A DNA stretch of 64,000 nt, taken from positions 1 to 64,000 of the forward strand of contig CAZZVQ010000003.1 of NCBI GenBank assembly GCA_964657565.1, in the 5' to 3' direction. The stretch is from JAVVHH01 sp964657565 (GTDB lineage Bacteria > Pseudomonadota > Alphaproteobacteria > Acetobacterales > Acetobacteraceae). The notes beneath the pieces are model-generated. The model saw nothing but the letters and a program-made list of their open reading frames with translations, did no database searches and had not been told where the DNA came from. A program made the translations under genes and the position numbers. Of this stretch, positions 8,476-16,779 are shown one piece after another. Each line of letters opens with the position of its first letter. Position 1 is the stretch's first letter.

Positions 8476-10764
8476 TTATGACACCAGCGTCTCGGGTATG
8501 AGCTCCTCGGCGAGCGCTCGGATCCGGCGCCGAAAGATCGCCTCGTCATAGGCCTGCGCCGCCGCTTCTGCCGCGTCCCGCATCGCGTCCTTCTCCGCGT
8601 CCGGCGTCGACCGCAGCAGCCGGTCCGTCTGGTCGACGAGTTCCGTCAGGCCATCCGACGCCGGGTCGCCCGCGGCGAACACGACGGGGATGCAGCGCGC
8701 CGACATGGCTTCGACCATCGAGATGCCGAACGCCCCGTGCCAGTAGATGTCGCTGCTGGCGTAGAGCTGATGCAGCGCCTCCATCGAGGGGTTGGTGTGA
8801 AAGGTGACGGGCAGCCCGGCCGCCTGCTCGAGCAACTCGGCGTAATAGGTTCGGTGCGGCACCTCCGGCATCGTCGACCCGGCCAGGTGCAGCTCTGCCG
8901 CAACGCCGCGATCGAGCAACGATCGCAGGGCCTCGATCAATCGGTCCTGCCGCTCGCAGTGCCCACCGGTGGCGAAGCGGCCGACATGCAGGATTCTGCC
9001 CGGCTGTTTGACCGCCCGCATCGTCACCATCGGGACCGGCGGCGGCACCACGTCGATGGGACGCGCCGGCATCCCCAACGCCTCCGCACTGCGCTGCACA
9101 TGCGCGCGGACATCCTCCGAGCCGGTCATCACCCGGTCCACATCGTCCCAGAACGGCCGCCGCTCCGCGCCCGTCGCCGGGGCCGCAACCGGGAGCCGGC
9201 AGATGAAGACGGTGTGCCGGCCCAGGCGCCCGATGGGGGGGAAGAACTCGTTCCCGAGCACGAAGGCGAGGTCGGCGGCCGGGGCGTTCAAGCAGTCGGT
9301 CGCCCGCATCGGCTCGACGTGATCGAGATCGAGCCCGAACTCCCGCCCCATCGTCAGCACGCGGAGTCGGCTGACCGGCTCCGGCGTGACCAGCGCGACG
9401 TGCGCGACATCCTTGAACGCGGCCGCGATGGTCAGGAGGTAGCGCTCGCCCCCGCCGAGCGTCAGGGGATGAGGCGTGTAGATCACGACCCGCCGGCGGG
9501 GCGCCTGCGACGCTGCCGACACCGGCCTGGCGGGGATGAGCGGCGGCCGTTCCCGGCCCGCGGTCTCCAGAAAGCGGCCCCAACGATGGAGGAATTTGCT
9601 CCGGTTGATGGCGACGATGTTGCCCAGCTTCAGCGCCGCGCCGCGATTGCTGCTGGTGGCGCCCTCGATATGCACGACCGTGGTGTCCGGACAATATACC
9701 GTATCGAGACCGAGCAGCCTCAGCTTCAGGCATAGATCGACATCCTCGTAGTAGGCGGGATCCCACGCGAGGTCGAAGCCAAGTGCCCGGATAAAATCGT
9801 CCCGGCGCAGCAGCACGCAGGCGGCGGAGGTATAATCGACGACACGCTGCGTCCGGAACGCGGGGTCGTCGACCGATGCGCCTTTACCAAGCTGGGTGAC
9901 GGTGCCGTCCGGATTGATCAGCGCCCCGGCTTCCTGCAGATCGCCGTTCGGATAGACGAAACGCGGGCCGACTGCGCCGATGCGGCGATCGGATTCGAGC
10001 GCGCGCATCAGCGTTTCGAGCCATCCCGGTGCCACGAAGGCGTCGTTGTTCAGCAAGCAGATATAGCGCCCGAGCGCCGCTTCGACCCCCAGGTTGTTTG
10101 CCTCGCCGAAATACTTGTTAGTCCCGAGTTCGATGACCCGCGCATAGGGCGCCGTTTCACGCAGCTTCTGCGTATCGCCCGGGTCGCTGCCGTTGTCGAC
10201 GACGATGATCTCGTAGTGATGACCCGTCGTGTACTGCCACAAATACTCGAGGCAGAGCAGGGTCATGTCCCCGCCATTCCAATTGACGATGACGATCGAG
10301 ACCTCGGGTGCGATCGGATCGTAGAATTCGATGAGCGGCATGAGATCGGTGGGGGGCCGCGCCACTTGATCGAGCGAGAAGCGGTCGACGATGACCGGTG
10401 GCGGCGGGGCTGCTGCCGCGGGGGGTGGCGGCGCAAGCGGAGCGGGCTGCCGCGTCGGCCGCCACCGCCGGACCACTCGCCTCAGCCAAGGCGGGATCAT
10501 GCTGCCGGCGGCGCGGAGCGGCCCGGTGGCGCGCCAGAGGGATGACTGGGTCAGCACATGGTATTGCTCCGCCACGGCGCGGAGATGGGCGAGTTCGAGC
10601 CGCTGCGCATCGAGGTCTTGCCGGGCGGCGTCGTTCGACCGCACCGCGTCGCCCAGCCGCTGCTCGGTTTCCATGAGGGTGCGCCGCAGTACCGCCGCAC
10701 GTTTCTCGTTGGCCACCGCGATCAGCCTGAGCCGATCGGCCTCGACCTGCACTTTTTCAGCCAT
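8476..10764 (-). CDS. Bifunctional GT2-GT4 glycosyltransferase
   Basis: 762 residues. Residues 1-85 form a coiled coil, followed by a Pro-rich linker (about 105-125). Residues about 155-400 are a GT2 enzyme (VSIVIVNWNGGDMTLLC, IIVVDNGSDPGDT, CLLNNDAFVAPGW, YYEDVDLCLKLRLLG). Residues about 430-755 are a GT4-like GT-B module (PHPLTLGGGERYLLTIA, RILHVGRFATGG, YWHGAFGISMVEAMSARCIPVVF). It probably adds two sugars to a growing glycan in the cytoplasm. Its ATG overlaps the stop of the ATPase gene by 8 bases (GATGGCTGA), so it is at least co-transcribed with the three-gene ATPase operon. Unusually, its own neighbours upstream are not glycan genes. Confidence 0.9.
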   Translation of the reverse strand: MAEKVQVEADRLRLIAVANEKRAAVLRRTLMETEQRLGDAVRSNDAARQDLDAQRLELAHLRAVAEQYHVLTQSSLWRATGPLRAAGSMIPPWLRRVVRRWRPTRQPAPLAPPPPAAAAPPPPVIVDRFSLDQVARPPTDLMPLIEFYDPIAPEVSIVIVNWNGGDMTLLCLEYLWQYTTGHHYEIIVVDNGSDPGDTQKLRETAPYARVIELGTNKYFGEANNLGVEAALGRYICLLNNDAFVAPGWLETLMRALESDRRIGAVGPRFVYPNGDLQEAGALINPDGTVTQLGKGASVDDPAFRTQRVVDYTSAACVLLRRDDFIRALGFDLAWDPAYYEDVDLCLKLRLLGLDTVYCPDTTVVHIEGATSSNRGAALKLGNIVAINRSKFLHRWGRFLETAGRERPPLIPARPVSAASQAPRRRVVIYTPHPLTLGGGERYLLTIAAAFKDVAHVALVTPEPVSRLRVLTMGREFGLDLDHVEPMRATDCLNAPAADLAFVLGNEFFPPIGRLGRHTVFICRLPVAAPATGAERRPFWDDVDRVMTGSEDVRAHVQRSAEALGMPARPIDVVPPPVPMVTMRAVKQPGRILHVGRFATGGHCERQDRLIEALRSLLDRGVAAELHLAGSTMPEVPHRTYYAELLEQAAGLPVTFHTNPSMEALHQLYASSDIYWHGAFGISMVEAMSARCIPVVFAAGDPASDGLTELVDQTDRLLRSTPDAEKDAMRDAAEAAAQAYDEAIFRRRIRALAEELIPETLVS

Positions 10765-11965
10765 CCGGCGCCGGCTCGTCGAGATCCTCGGTTTCCACGT
10801 AGTTCATGGCCACCGTGCCGTGTTCCAGCCGCGCCGCGCGGCCTTGCAGGCGCAGCACGTCCCATTGCGTGATCCAGCCGCGGATGTGGTGGCGCATGGT
10901 GCGGTTGGCGCGGCGCTCGCCGATGGTCGCGGGCGGCGCCTCCCAATCGTAGGCCATGCCGTAGCTGACGCGCAGCCGTTCGGCATGACGCCGCAGATCA
11001 GCCTCGCTCGGCGGCGTGAGCACGGGCGCCGTCTCGATCGCCCGCATCGCCGCCAGCGCCAGATCGGCCTGCTCCGGCACACCCTTCAGACGCAGCCGCT
11101 CCGGCAGCTTCTCATCATCCTGCCGGCCCTTGATCACCTGCGAGGCGAAATCGTCGGTGATCGCCGCCACCACAGATAACCCCGGCACGCCAGGCGCCCC
11201 GAGCCAGCGCGCCAACTCGGCATAGGCGCGCGCCCGCTGCAGCGGCGAATAGCGGCCGATCAGCTCCACTTCGTCGATCAGCAGGCACCAGCCGGCAAAT
11301 CCCGCCGCGCGGAACAGCAACGGCGCAAAGCGCTCGCGCTGGTGGGCCAGCGTGGCCTCGGTGATCCCCGTCAGATTGAACATGCCGCGCACGCCGGCTT
11401 GCGTCAGCGCCTGGCGCAACGAGGGGCCCGGCAGTTTGCCGCCGGCCAGGAACGCTTCCATCCGGCGCAGGATGTCGGGTGGCTGAGGCCGGCCCAGCAG
11501 ATGCAGCATGGCGGCAAACAGCGGCGAAAACCCGGAATCGGCCGCACTGACGGCCGCTTCCAGCGCCTGCGCCGCCGCCGGTTGCCGCTGCAACGCGGCA
11601 AGGGCGACGGTCATGACGTCATCCGTCTGGCCTGGGGCAACCGTGTTGCGCAACGCCGCCGTGAACACCGTCAGCGGCACCGACAGCGGCGTTTCCTTGC
11701 TGACCGAAACGGTGCTGACCACGAAGTTCTGCTTCAGCGCCACTTCCCGCAAGAATCCGAGCAGATGCGACTTGCCCGCCCCGAAGCCGCCGGTGAACAG
11801 CACGCCCGGCTGGCGCGCGCCGCTCCACGCCTGCTGGAGGCCCGTCTCGAACCGGTCCTCGATCGCGTCCTCCACGCTGCCGAGCAGCAGCACGGCAGCC
11901 CGGTTCGGCACGCCGGCGCGGAGAGCCTCGAAGGCGGTGCGCAGCGCCAACGGGGGCTGCGTCAC
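10757..11965 (-). CDS. P-loop ATPase, BrxD/DUF2791-like
   Basis: 402 residues. The Walker A motif TGGFGAGKSHLL lies at about residues 58-69 and the Walker B motif CLLIDEVELIGR at about 227-238; VVAAITDDF near residue 264 is a candidate sensor strand. The opening FEALRAGVPNRAAVLLLGS and the overall order match the P-loop ATPases annotated as BREX ATP-binding BrxD (DUF2791) and similar ATPases in other phage-defence loci. It is probably a cytoplasmic ATPase that drives remodelling of a nucleic acid or protein partner. It overlaps the upstream gene by 4 bases (ATGA) and the downstream glycosyltransferase by 8. The family call is from motifs and memory, not alignment; a helicase partner usual for this family is absent nearby. 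Confidence 0.8.
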   Translation of the reverse strand: MTQPPLALRTAFEALRAGVPNRAAVLLLGSVEDAIEDRFETGLQQAWSGARQPGVLFTGGFGAGKSHLLGFLREVALKQNFVVSTVSVSKETPLSVPLTVFTAALRNTVAPGQTDDVMTVALAALQRQPAAAQALEAAVSAADSGFSPLFAAMLHLLGRPQPPDILRRMEAFLAGGKLPGPSLRQALTQAGVRGMFNLTGITEATLAHQRERFAPLLFRAAGFAGWCLLIDEVELIGRYSPLQRARAYAELARWLGAPGVPGLSVVAAITDDFASQVIKGRQDDEKLPERLRLKGVPEQADLALAAMRAIETAPVLTPPSEADLRRHAERLRVSYGMAYDWEAPPATIGERRANRTMRHHIRGWITQWDVLRLQGRAARLEHGTVAMNYVETEDLDEPAPDG

Positions 11966-12897
11966 GCGAACCGGACCAGGGGCGCGAGCGGGTTGTCGCC
12001 GCCTTGCGGACGCACGTCGTCCCAGACGCGCATCTGCAGGGCGGTGTATTGGCTGAGCGAGCGGCGCGGGTCGTCGCTCAGGAACGCGTCGTCGGCTAGC
12101 GCGATCAGGAACAGGCCCGGGAAATGCTCGGCGTCGTCGATCACCTGGCGCAGCACCTCGTAGCAGTCCATGACGGCCGCCGGGCTATAGACCAGCCCCT
12201 CGGTGATGACCCGGCGCTCGCGATGCAACTGCCTGATATCCAGCACCAGCACGATGCCGGCGCCGCCGCATTGGCGGACCCAGTGGCAGAGCGACATCAA
12301 CACGCCCCGCGCGTTCTGCCGCCCGATCCGGCGTCCGACCTGGGCGGATTTGAGCTGTCCGATGGCGCGCAGCGTGCCGTGGAGCCACGCCATCACCGCC
12401 GCCGCCATCGCTTCGTCGCCGGTCAGACGGGCGTCCAGCAGCGCGATCATGGCGTAGCGGAAATCGAGCGTGAGTTGGCTGTCCTGCCAGATGTCGCGGC
12501 TGAGCGCCTGGGTCAGGTCGCGCCGCAGCAGGTGGGCGGCGACGCCGTTCAGCTCCGCCAATGCCGGCAGCAACGGAGCATCCTCGGTATCCGGCCAGCG
12601 ATAGCCCGCTCCCGTCACCAACGCCTGCAGCCGGGTGCGGAGCAGACGCTCCCACGGCAGCGCCTGGGTGATCGCGAAGACGACATTGTGCAGCATGTGC
12701 AGCCGGGTGGTCGCGAGATCGAGCCGGATGCATTCGAGCCCGGCCGTCGCGCTGTGTTCAGCCAGGCGCCCCGCCACATGGTCGAGCACGCCGCCCTCTG
12801 CCACGGCAAACCTGACGGCTCCCCCGCCGCGCGGGATGAAGTCGTCCAGATACTCCCGGCCGATTACCTCAAGCCAGATATCGGCGGGAATCGCCAC
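11962..12897 (-). CDS. Degenerate BrxD-like ATPase paralogue
   Basis: 311 residues beginning MAIPADIWLEVIGREYLDDFIPRGGGAVRFAV. The Gly-rich segment sits where a P-loop would be but lacks the GKS/T signature. GIVLVLDIRQLHRER (about residues 215-230) looks like a Walker B strand without the second acid. LFLIALADDAFLSD near the end parallels the sensor strand of the active ATPase next door. I read it as a catalytically dead relative that pairs with the active ATPase, as in other two-ATPase defence operons. It ends 4 bases inside the active ATPase gene and starts 6 bases after the upstream gene, so the three are one operon. Confidence 0.7.
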   Translation of the reverse strand: MAIPADIWLEVIGREYLDDFIPRGGGAVRFAVAEGGVLDHVAGRLAEHSATAGLECIRLDLATTRLHMLHNVVFAITQALPWERLLRTRLQALVTGAGYRWPDTEDAPLLPALAELNGVAAHLLRRDLTQALSRDIWQDSQLTLDFRYAMIALLDARLTGDEAMAAAVMAWLHGTLRAIGQLKSAQVGRRIGRQNARGVLMSLCHWVRQCGGAGIVLVLDIRQLHRERRVITEGLVYSPAAVMDCYEVLRQVIDDAEHFPGLFLIALADDAFLSDDPRRSLSQYTALQMRVWDDVRPQGGDNPLAPLVRFA

Positions 12898-12903
12898 GGC
12901 GGT

Positions 12904-13689
12904 TCAGTGTCCGCGGCGGAAGGCGATGCCGACATAGACGTGCTCGGCGCCGTGTTCGTCATAGACGGTGAGGCGAGAGCGGCCTTTGCTGCCGGTCGAC
13001 GCTGGCAGGCTGAAGTGATGGCCCCGCTTGGTGCGCGTGTCGGGGGCGCGGTCGAGCCGTAGGATGTCGACGGCAAAGGCTTCGCGCGAATACTCGGCGG
13101 TCGCGCCGGGCCGCAGGGTCAGCAATTCGTAGATGTCGAGCAGGGAGACCACGGCGCCTTCGCCCGGCTCGTCGCCGCGATGCTCGGTCCGGGCCAGATG
13201 GGTGGCGGCCTTGAACAGCGTCTCCAGGAACGCCTCGGCATTGAAGACGCTGCTCTCCTGAGCCTTTTTCAGCAGCGCGGTGAGCACGCCGGGCCGGATC
13301 TGCCGTTCGAGCTTGCGGCCGACCCGAACCGCGGGAACGGCCGGTTCGAGCTTGAGCAGCAGCGGAAAGGCGGTGATCCGCCCGTCGCGCTCCACGAGCA
13401 CGAGGCCCTTGGCCTCTGCCGCGGCGAGCAATTCCTTCAGGTAGTGGCCGTCTGCCAGTGCCGCTTCCGCATCGTAGTTGAAGCTCGTGCTGGCGGTCAC
13501 CAGCGCCGAGGTCAGCGGCTCGGCGGTGGCCGGGAGTTGCTCCAGCCGACGCGACAGCCCGGCCACCACACCGGAGGTTGCCTGCCGGCGCAGCGCCCGG
13601 AGCCCGGACATGACGGCTTTCGCCTGCCGCTCCGCGGCGGCGAGCGCGGCATCGAGCCGGGTCAGTTCCTCTTCAAGCTGCGCTGACAT
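12904..13689 (-). CDS. Coiled-coil accessory protein of the ATPase operon
   Basis: 261 residues from the ATG at 13689 (MSAQLEEELTRLD); a TTG start nine codons upstream is less likely. Residues 1-60 are a strong coiled coil rich in Ala, Arg and Glu. The middle contains a compact helical domain (KLERQIRPGVLTALLKKAQE, AEAFLETLFKAATHLA) and the C-terminal 60 residues are strand-rich with basic patches (TKRGHHFSLPAS, KGRSRLTVYDEHG). I do not recognise the family. Because it is the first gene of the tight three-gene ATPase operon, it may recognise the target or bridge the two ATPases. It could instead be a regulator; nothing in the sequence decides. Confidence 0.7.
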   Translation of the reverse strand: MSAQLEEELTRLDAALAAAERQAKAVMSGLRALRRQATSGVVAGLSRRLEQLPATAEPLTSALVTASTSFNYDAEAALADGHYLKELLAAAEAKGLVLVERDGRITAFPLLLKLEPAVPAVRVGRKLERQIRPGVLTALLKKAQESSVFNAEAFLETLFKAATHLARTEHRGDEPGEGAVVSLLDIYELLTLRPGATAEYSREAFAVDILRLDRAPDTRTKRGHHFSLPASTGSKGRSRLTVYDEHGAEHVYVGIAFRRGH

Positions 13690-13759
13690 CACTGGCCCTG
13701 AATTCGCTTCCTCCAAATTCTAAGACGGGACGCCGAGTCGGGCTATTCCTTGGCACACA

Positions 13760-14095
13760 TTAAGGAGGCTCAGAATCGGAAGGGTTGAAATTCTGCCGAT
13801 CCTGGCCGGGGCCGTAGACCCGCAGCACCCGCACGTCGCCGGCGGTCTCGTCATGGCCGGTGTCGGGCCTAACTCGGTAGAACACGCGATAGCCACCGGC
13901 ACAAAGCCGCTCGCGCACGCCTGGATGCACTCCGAGCGGGAACCGGTATGGATGAGCGCGGAGATCGTCGATGGCGTCCAGGATGGCCAGCAGCCTGTTG
14001 CGTGCTACCGGCCCCGCACCAGGCTGCGTCAGCCAACGGCGAGCAGCGCTGAGGTCAGCCAGCGCCGTGTCAGTGTAGCTCAGCTGTCGCGGCAA
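13760..14095 (-). CDS. RelE/ParE-family toxin
   Basis: A 111-residue protein opening PRQLSYTDTALADLSAARRWL, with LLAILDAIDDLRAHPYRFPLG and the VRERLCAGGYRVFYRVRPD strand pair typical of the ParE/RelE fold. The C-terminal RVLRVYGPGQDRQNF strand completes the fold; a short Asn/Ser/Pro tail follows. Members inhibit gyrase or cut mRNA; sequence alone does not decide which. It lies 9 bases after the antitoxin gene, in the antitoxin-first order. Confidence 0.85.
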   Translation of the reverse strand: MPRQLSYTDTALADLSAARRWLTQPGAGPVARNRLLAILDAIDDLRAHPYRFPLGVHPGVRERLCAGGYRVFYRVRPDTGHDETAGDVRVLRVYGPGQDRQNFNPSDSEPP

Positions 14096-14104
14096 GAGAC
14101 CCGA

Positions 14105-14320
14105 TCAACGACCGGAGTATGGGACCGGCAACTCGTGGTCGGTATCGATGCTCTCGACCCAGGCTCGCACCGCGACCGCATCGACCAACCGGCCTGCAGC
14201 GATATCGGCATCGGCCGCAGCGATGCCTTCGGCCTCCCAGGCAAGGCGGTCCTGCCTCTCGGCTTCGGTTTCAGGGCCTGGCGCCTGAATGCTGTCGACG
14301 GCGGTTGGAACAGTGTCCAT
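14105..14320 (-). CDS. Antitoxin of the ParE-type pair
   Basis: About 71 residues from the ATG at 14320; a TTG start three codons earlier is possible. The conserved part AEGIAAADADIAAGRLVDAVAVRAWVESI is the toxin-binding helix of ParD/RHH-linked antitoxins found next to ParE-like toxins in Alphaproteobacteria. The N-terminal part is short and acidic, so the DNA-binding element is reduced or absent. It precedes the toxin gene by 9 bases. Confidence 0.75.
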   Translation of the reverse strand: MDTVPTAVDSIQAPGPETEAERQDRLAWEAEGIAAADADIAAGRLVDAVAVRAWVESIDTDHELPVPYSGR

Positions 14321-14442
14321 GGGCCTCAAGATAATCGATAGGGCAGGCCCCTGCCAGTGCCGCGACGCCCTTTGTCCCTACTGGACGCGCATGAGTATAA
14401 GAGAGTTCGGCTTCCGATCCCGCCATCTGCGCTGAGGTCTCG

Positions 14443-16344
14443 TTGGTAGGTTTGTTCCGGCGTTTGGTCCACGTCATCTCGCCCTCCGCCCGCATCCGTG
14501 CGGCGCTGGAGGAGACCAAAGCGGGCCGTGGCGCCGCCGTGGTTCAGGCCCTGGCGAAGGCGGCCAATCGCGGCGATACCGAAGCGCAATTCTACCTCGG
14601 CAAAGCCTATCTGGAAGGAACCGGGGTCCCGTCCAGCCGCGCGACGGCGGCGATTTGGCTCGAGAAGGCAGCCCAGGCCGAGCGGGTCGATGCGCAGGCC
14701 TTGCTGGCGGCAGTCTATCTTTCGGGAGCCGGCCAGGGAGATGAGGGCGGGGTCGCCGCCGGGCTGTTCAGCGATGCCGAAGGACACGAGCCGGATTACC
14801 CGAAGGCGCTGCACTGGGGGATGAAGGCGGCAACGGCCGGGTCGGGCGATGCGCAGGCCTTGGTCGGCTACATCCTCAGCGCCGGGCCCGATCCGATGCG
14901 CGACCAGGCGGCGGCGGATGACTGGTTCCGCAAATCCGCCGAGGCCGGATGTCCGCAGGGCGCGCTCGGCTACGGGCTCGCCTTGTTGCGGATGGCGGCG
15001 CGTGATGCAGAGCAAGCGGCGGCGGCGGCGATCATGCGGGCCGCGCAGGCCAACCTGCCGCTCGGCCTCTATCTGCTCGGGGTCATGTCCGATGTCGGCA
15101 CCGGGGTCGAGCGGGATCCGGTCAAGGCGGTGCAGCTCTACAAACAGGCGGCACAGAAGGGGCTGCGGCCGGCGCAGGCGCGTTATGGCCTGGCGCTGCT
15201 CGAGGGCCGCGCCATCGAGCGCAATGCCGTCACGGGCGAGACCTGGCTCCGCCGGGCGGCCCTGGCCGGCGACCCGGAGGCGTCGGCATTGCTGGGTGAC
15301 CTCTACGCCAGAGGCGGCGAGCTGCCGCCGAACTTCGTGGAGGCGGCGGATTGGTATCTGCGGTCGGCCGAGGGGGGGCATCCGGTGGCCGCGCGCGCCC
15401 TGGCGACGTTGTACATGACCGGCATGGGCGTTCCCCGCGACCAGGAGAAGGCGGCGTATTGGCTGCGCATCTCGGGCGAGAGCGGTGACCGGGCGGCGCG
15501 CGCGGATCTGGGCAATTTGATCCTCGCCGGCGGTGGCGAGCCTGCCGAGGACGGCGGCAAGGCGCGCGATTGGTTCTACGACGCCGCATCCGACGGTGAT
15601 CTCGTGGCGGCGTTCAATTACGGCGTATGCCTGGCGGAAGGTGTCGGCGGCGAGCGCGACCTGCCGGAGGCGGCGCTGTGGCTGCGCCGGGCTGCCGACG
15701 GGGTGGTCAATGCGCAGTATTGGTATGGGCGGATGCTGTGCGAGGGGAGGGGGGTGGAAGCCGACCTGCACGCCGGCCGGGCTTGGATTCAGCGGGCGGC
15801 CGGCTCCGAGATGATCGAAGCACAGGTTTTCCTGGCCGAGATGATGGTCCATGGCCGAGGCGGTCCGCGCGACCATGGAGCGGCCTTGGAGCTGTTCCAG
15901 GCGGCCGCGGCGAAGGATCATACCGGCGCGCAGTTCGCCGTGGGCGCGCTGCTGGGCGGCGGGCACGACGTCCCGATGGACCGGGTGGCGGCGCAGGCGA
16001 TGTTCGGCAAGGCGGCGGCGAAGGGCCATTTGCGTGCCTTGCTCATGCTGGGCCGCTATCTCGCCCGCGGACTGGCCGGGGAGGTCGACTTGGTGCGGGC
16101 GCGGGAAGCATTGACCCGGGCCCGCGCGGGCGGGGTGGCCGAGGCCGACGCCGAACTGGCCGCGCTGCCGGCCGAGGCACTCGAGGAGGACACCGGGTCT
16201 AAAGAGCTCGAAATGCCGGTCCCGCTCGAGATGGCCGATCTCGAATCCGCGCCGCCGCCCGAACTCGAGAGTGTCGCGGCAGCGCCTCCCCAGCCGGCCA
16301 GCGCCGCCCCGCCGCGTCTCTCCTTGGTGCCCCCGCCCGGCTGA
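14443..16344 (+). CDS. Sel1-repeat protein
   Basis: 633 residues. From about residue 35 to 560 the protein is built of Sel1-like tetratricopeptide units with the pattern A...LG..Y..G.GV..D...A..W..KAA..G...A (for example AQFYLGKAYLEGTGVPSS, AARALATLYMTGMGVPRD, AQYWYGRMLCEGRGV). I count roughly fourteen units. The C-terminal 60 residues are Pro/Ala/Glu-rich. Sel1 proteins act as protein-binding scaffolds in secretion, cell-envelope and signalling tasks. The start is a TTG; no ATG or GTG gives a better frame. No signal peptide is evident, so the protein is likely cytoplasmic unless the start is wrong. It is divergent from the toxin-antitoxin pair. Confidence 0.88.
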   Translation: MVGLFRRLVHVISPSARIRAALEETKAGRGAAVVQALAKAANRGDTEAQFYLGKAYLEGTGVPSSRATAAIWLEKAAQAERVDAQALLAAVYLSGAGQGDEGGVAAGLFSDAEGHEPDYPKALHWGMKAATAGSGDAQALVGYILSAGPDPMRDQAAADDWFRKSAEAGCPQGALGYGLALLRMAARDAEQAAAAAIMRAAQANLPLGLYLLGVMSDVGTGVERDPVKAVQLYKQAAQKGLRPAQARYGLALLEGRAIERNAVTGETWLRRAALAGDPEASALLGDLYARGGELPPNFVEAADWYLRSAEGGHPVAARALATLYMTGMGVPRDQEKAAYWLRISGESGDRAARADLGNLILAGGGEPAEDGGKARDWFYDAASDGDLVAAFNYGVCLAEGVGGERDLPEAALWLRRAADGVVNAQYWYGRMLCEGRGVEADLHAGRAWIQRAAGSEMIEAQVFLAEMMVHGRGGPRDHGAALELFQAAAAKDHTGAQFAVGALLGGGHDVPMDRVAAQAMFGKAAAKGHLRALLMLGRYLARGLAGEVDLVRAREALTRARAGGVAEADAELAALPAEALEEDTGSKELEMPVPLEMADLESAPPPELESVAAAPPQPASAAPPRLSLVPPPG

Positions 16345-16389
16345 GTCCGCCTCTAAGCATGCGGAATTTCCTTAGTTTGCGATTGTAGA

Positions 16390-16408
16390 TATACGGAAAA
16401 CCCGTATA
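16390..16408. promoter_or_regulatory. Candidate operator of the RelE/HTH toxin-antitoxin pair
   Basis: A perfect 7-base inverted repeat, TATACGG-AAAAC-CCGTATA, ends 8 bases before the toxin ATG. The AT-rich flank continues to the start codon. Its position and symmetry fit an autoregulatory site for the HTH antitoxin downstream. Confidence 0.5.
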
Positions 16409-16416
16409 ATAATATT

Positions 16417-16779
16417 ATGCACGCGGTTGCCGAAACCTCGATCTTCACTCGACGGGCGGATGCGCTGCTGAACAGGGAGGATCGAGGTAACCTCATCAGC
16501 ACGCTGGCAGCTGATCCCACAGCGGGCGCTCTCGTCCCGGGCCTGGGCGGCATTCGCAAACTGCGCTTTGCCCCGGCCGGACGCGGCAAATCAGGAGCTT
16601 TCCGGGTCATTTATTACTTTGCGGCCGAGGACCGGCCCATTCTGGCGCTACTGATTTATGCCAAGAACGAGCAGGACAACATCACGCCGCAACAACGCGA
16701 TGTGCTGCTCGATCTCATCGCGAGAGACAAGGTTGAGCGCCGCAATGTCAAAACAGGAGAGAGCAATGCGAGTTCATAA
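16417..16779 (+). CDS. RelE/HigB-family toxin
   Basis: A 120-residue protein with FTRRADALLNREDRGNLISTLA, then GLGGIRKLRFAPAGRGKSGAFRVIYYF and ILALLIYAKNEQDNI, the sheet and Arg pattern of RelE-type mRNA interferases of the HigB2 sort. The toxin comes first and overlaps the HTH antitoxin gene by 14 bases. It is divergent from nothing close and is preceded by a symmetric operator-like repeat. Confidence 0.85.
   Translation: MHAVAETSIFTRRADALLNREDRGNLISTLAADPTAGALVPGLGGIRKLRFAPAGRGKSGAFRVIYYFAAEDRPILALLIYAKNEQDNITPQQRDVLLDLIARDKVERRNVKTGESNASS

Noticed and set aside
10757..13689. A complete BREX or Shango-type locus
   Set aside because: No PglZ, BrxC, adenine methyltransferase, helicase or TerB gene is found in the window, so only the ATPase resemblance can be claimed.
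14326..16029. Long leftward open frame of 567 codons
   Set aside because: It lies opposite the Sel1-repeat gene, whose repeats are convincing; the antisense protein has only Arg/Leu/Gly bias.
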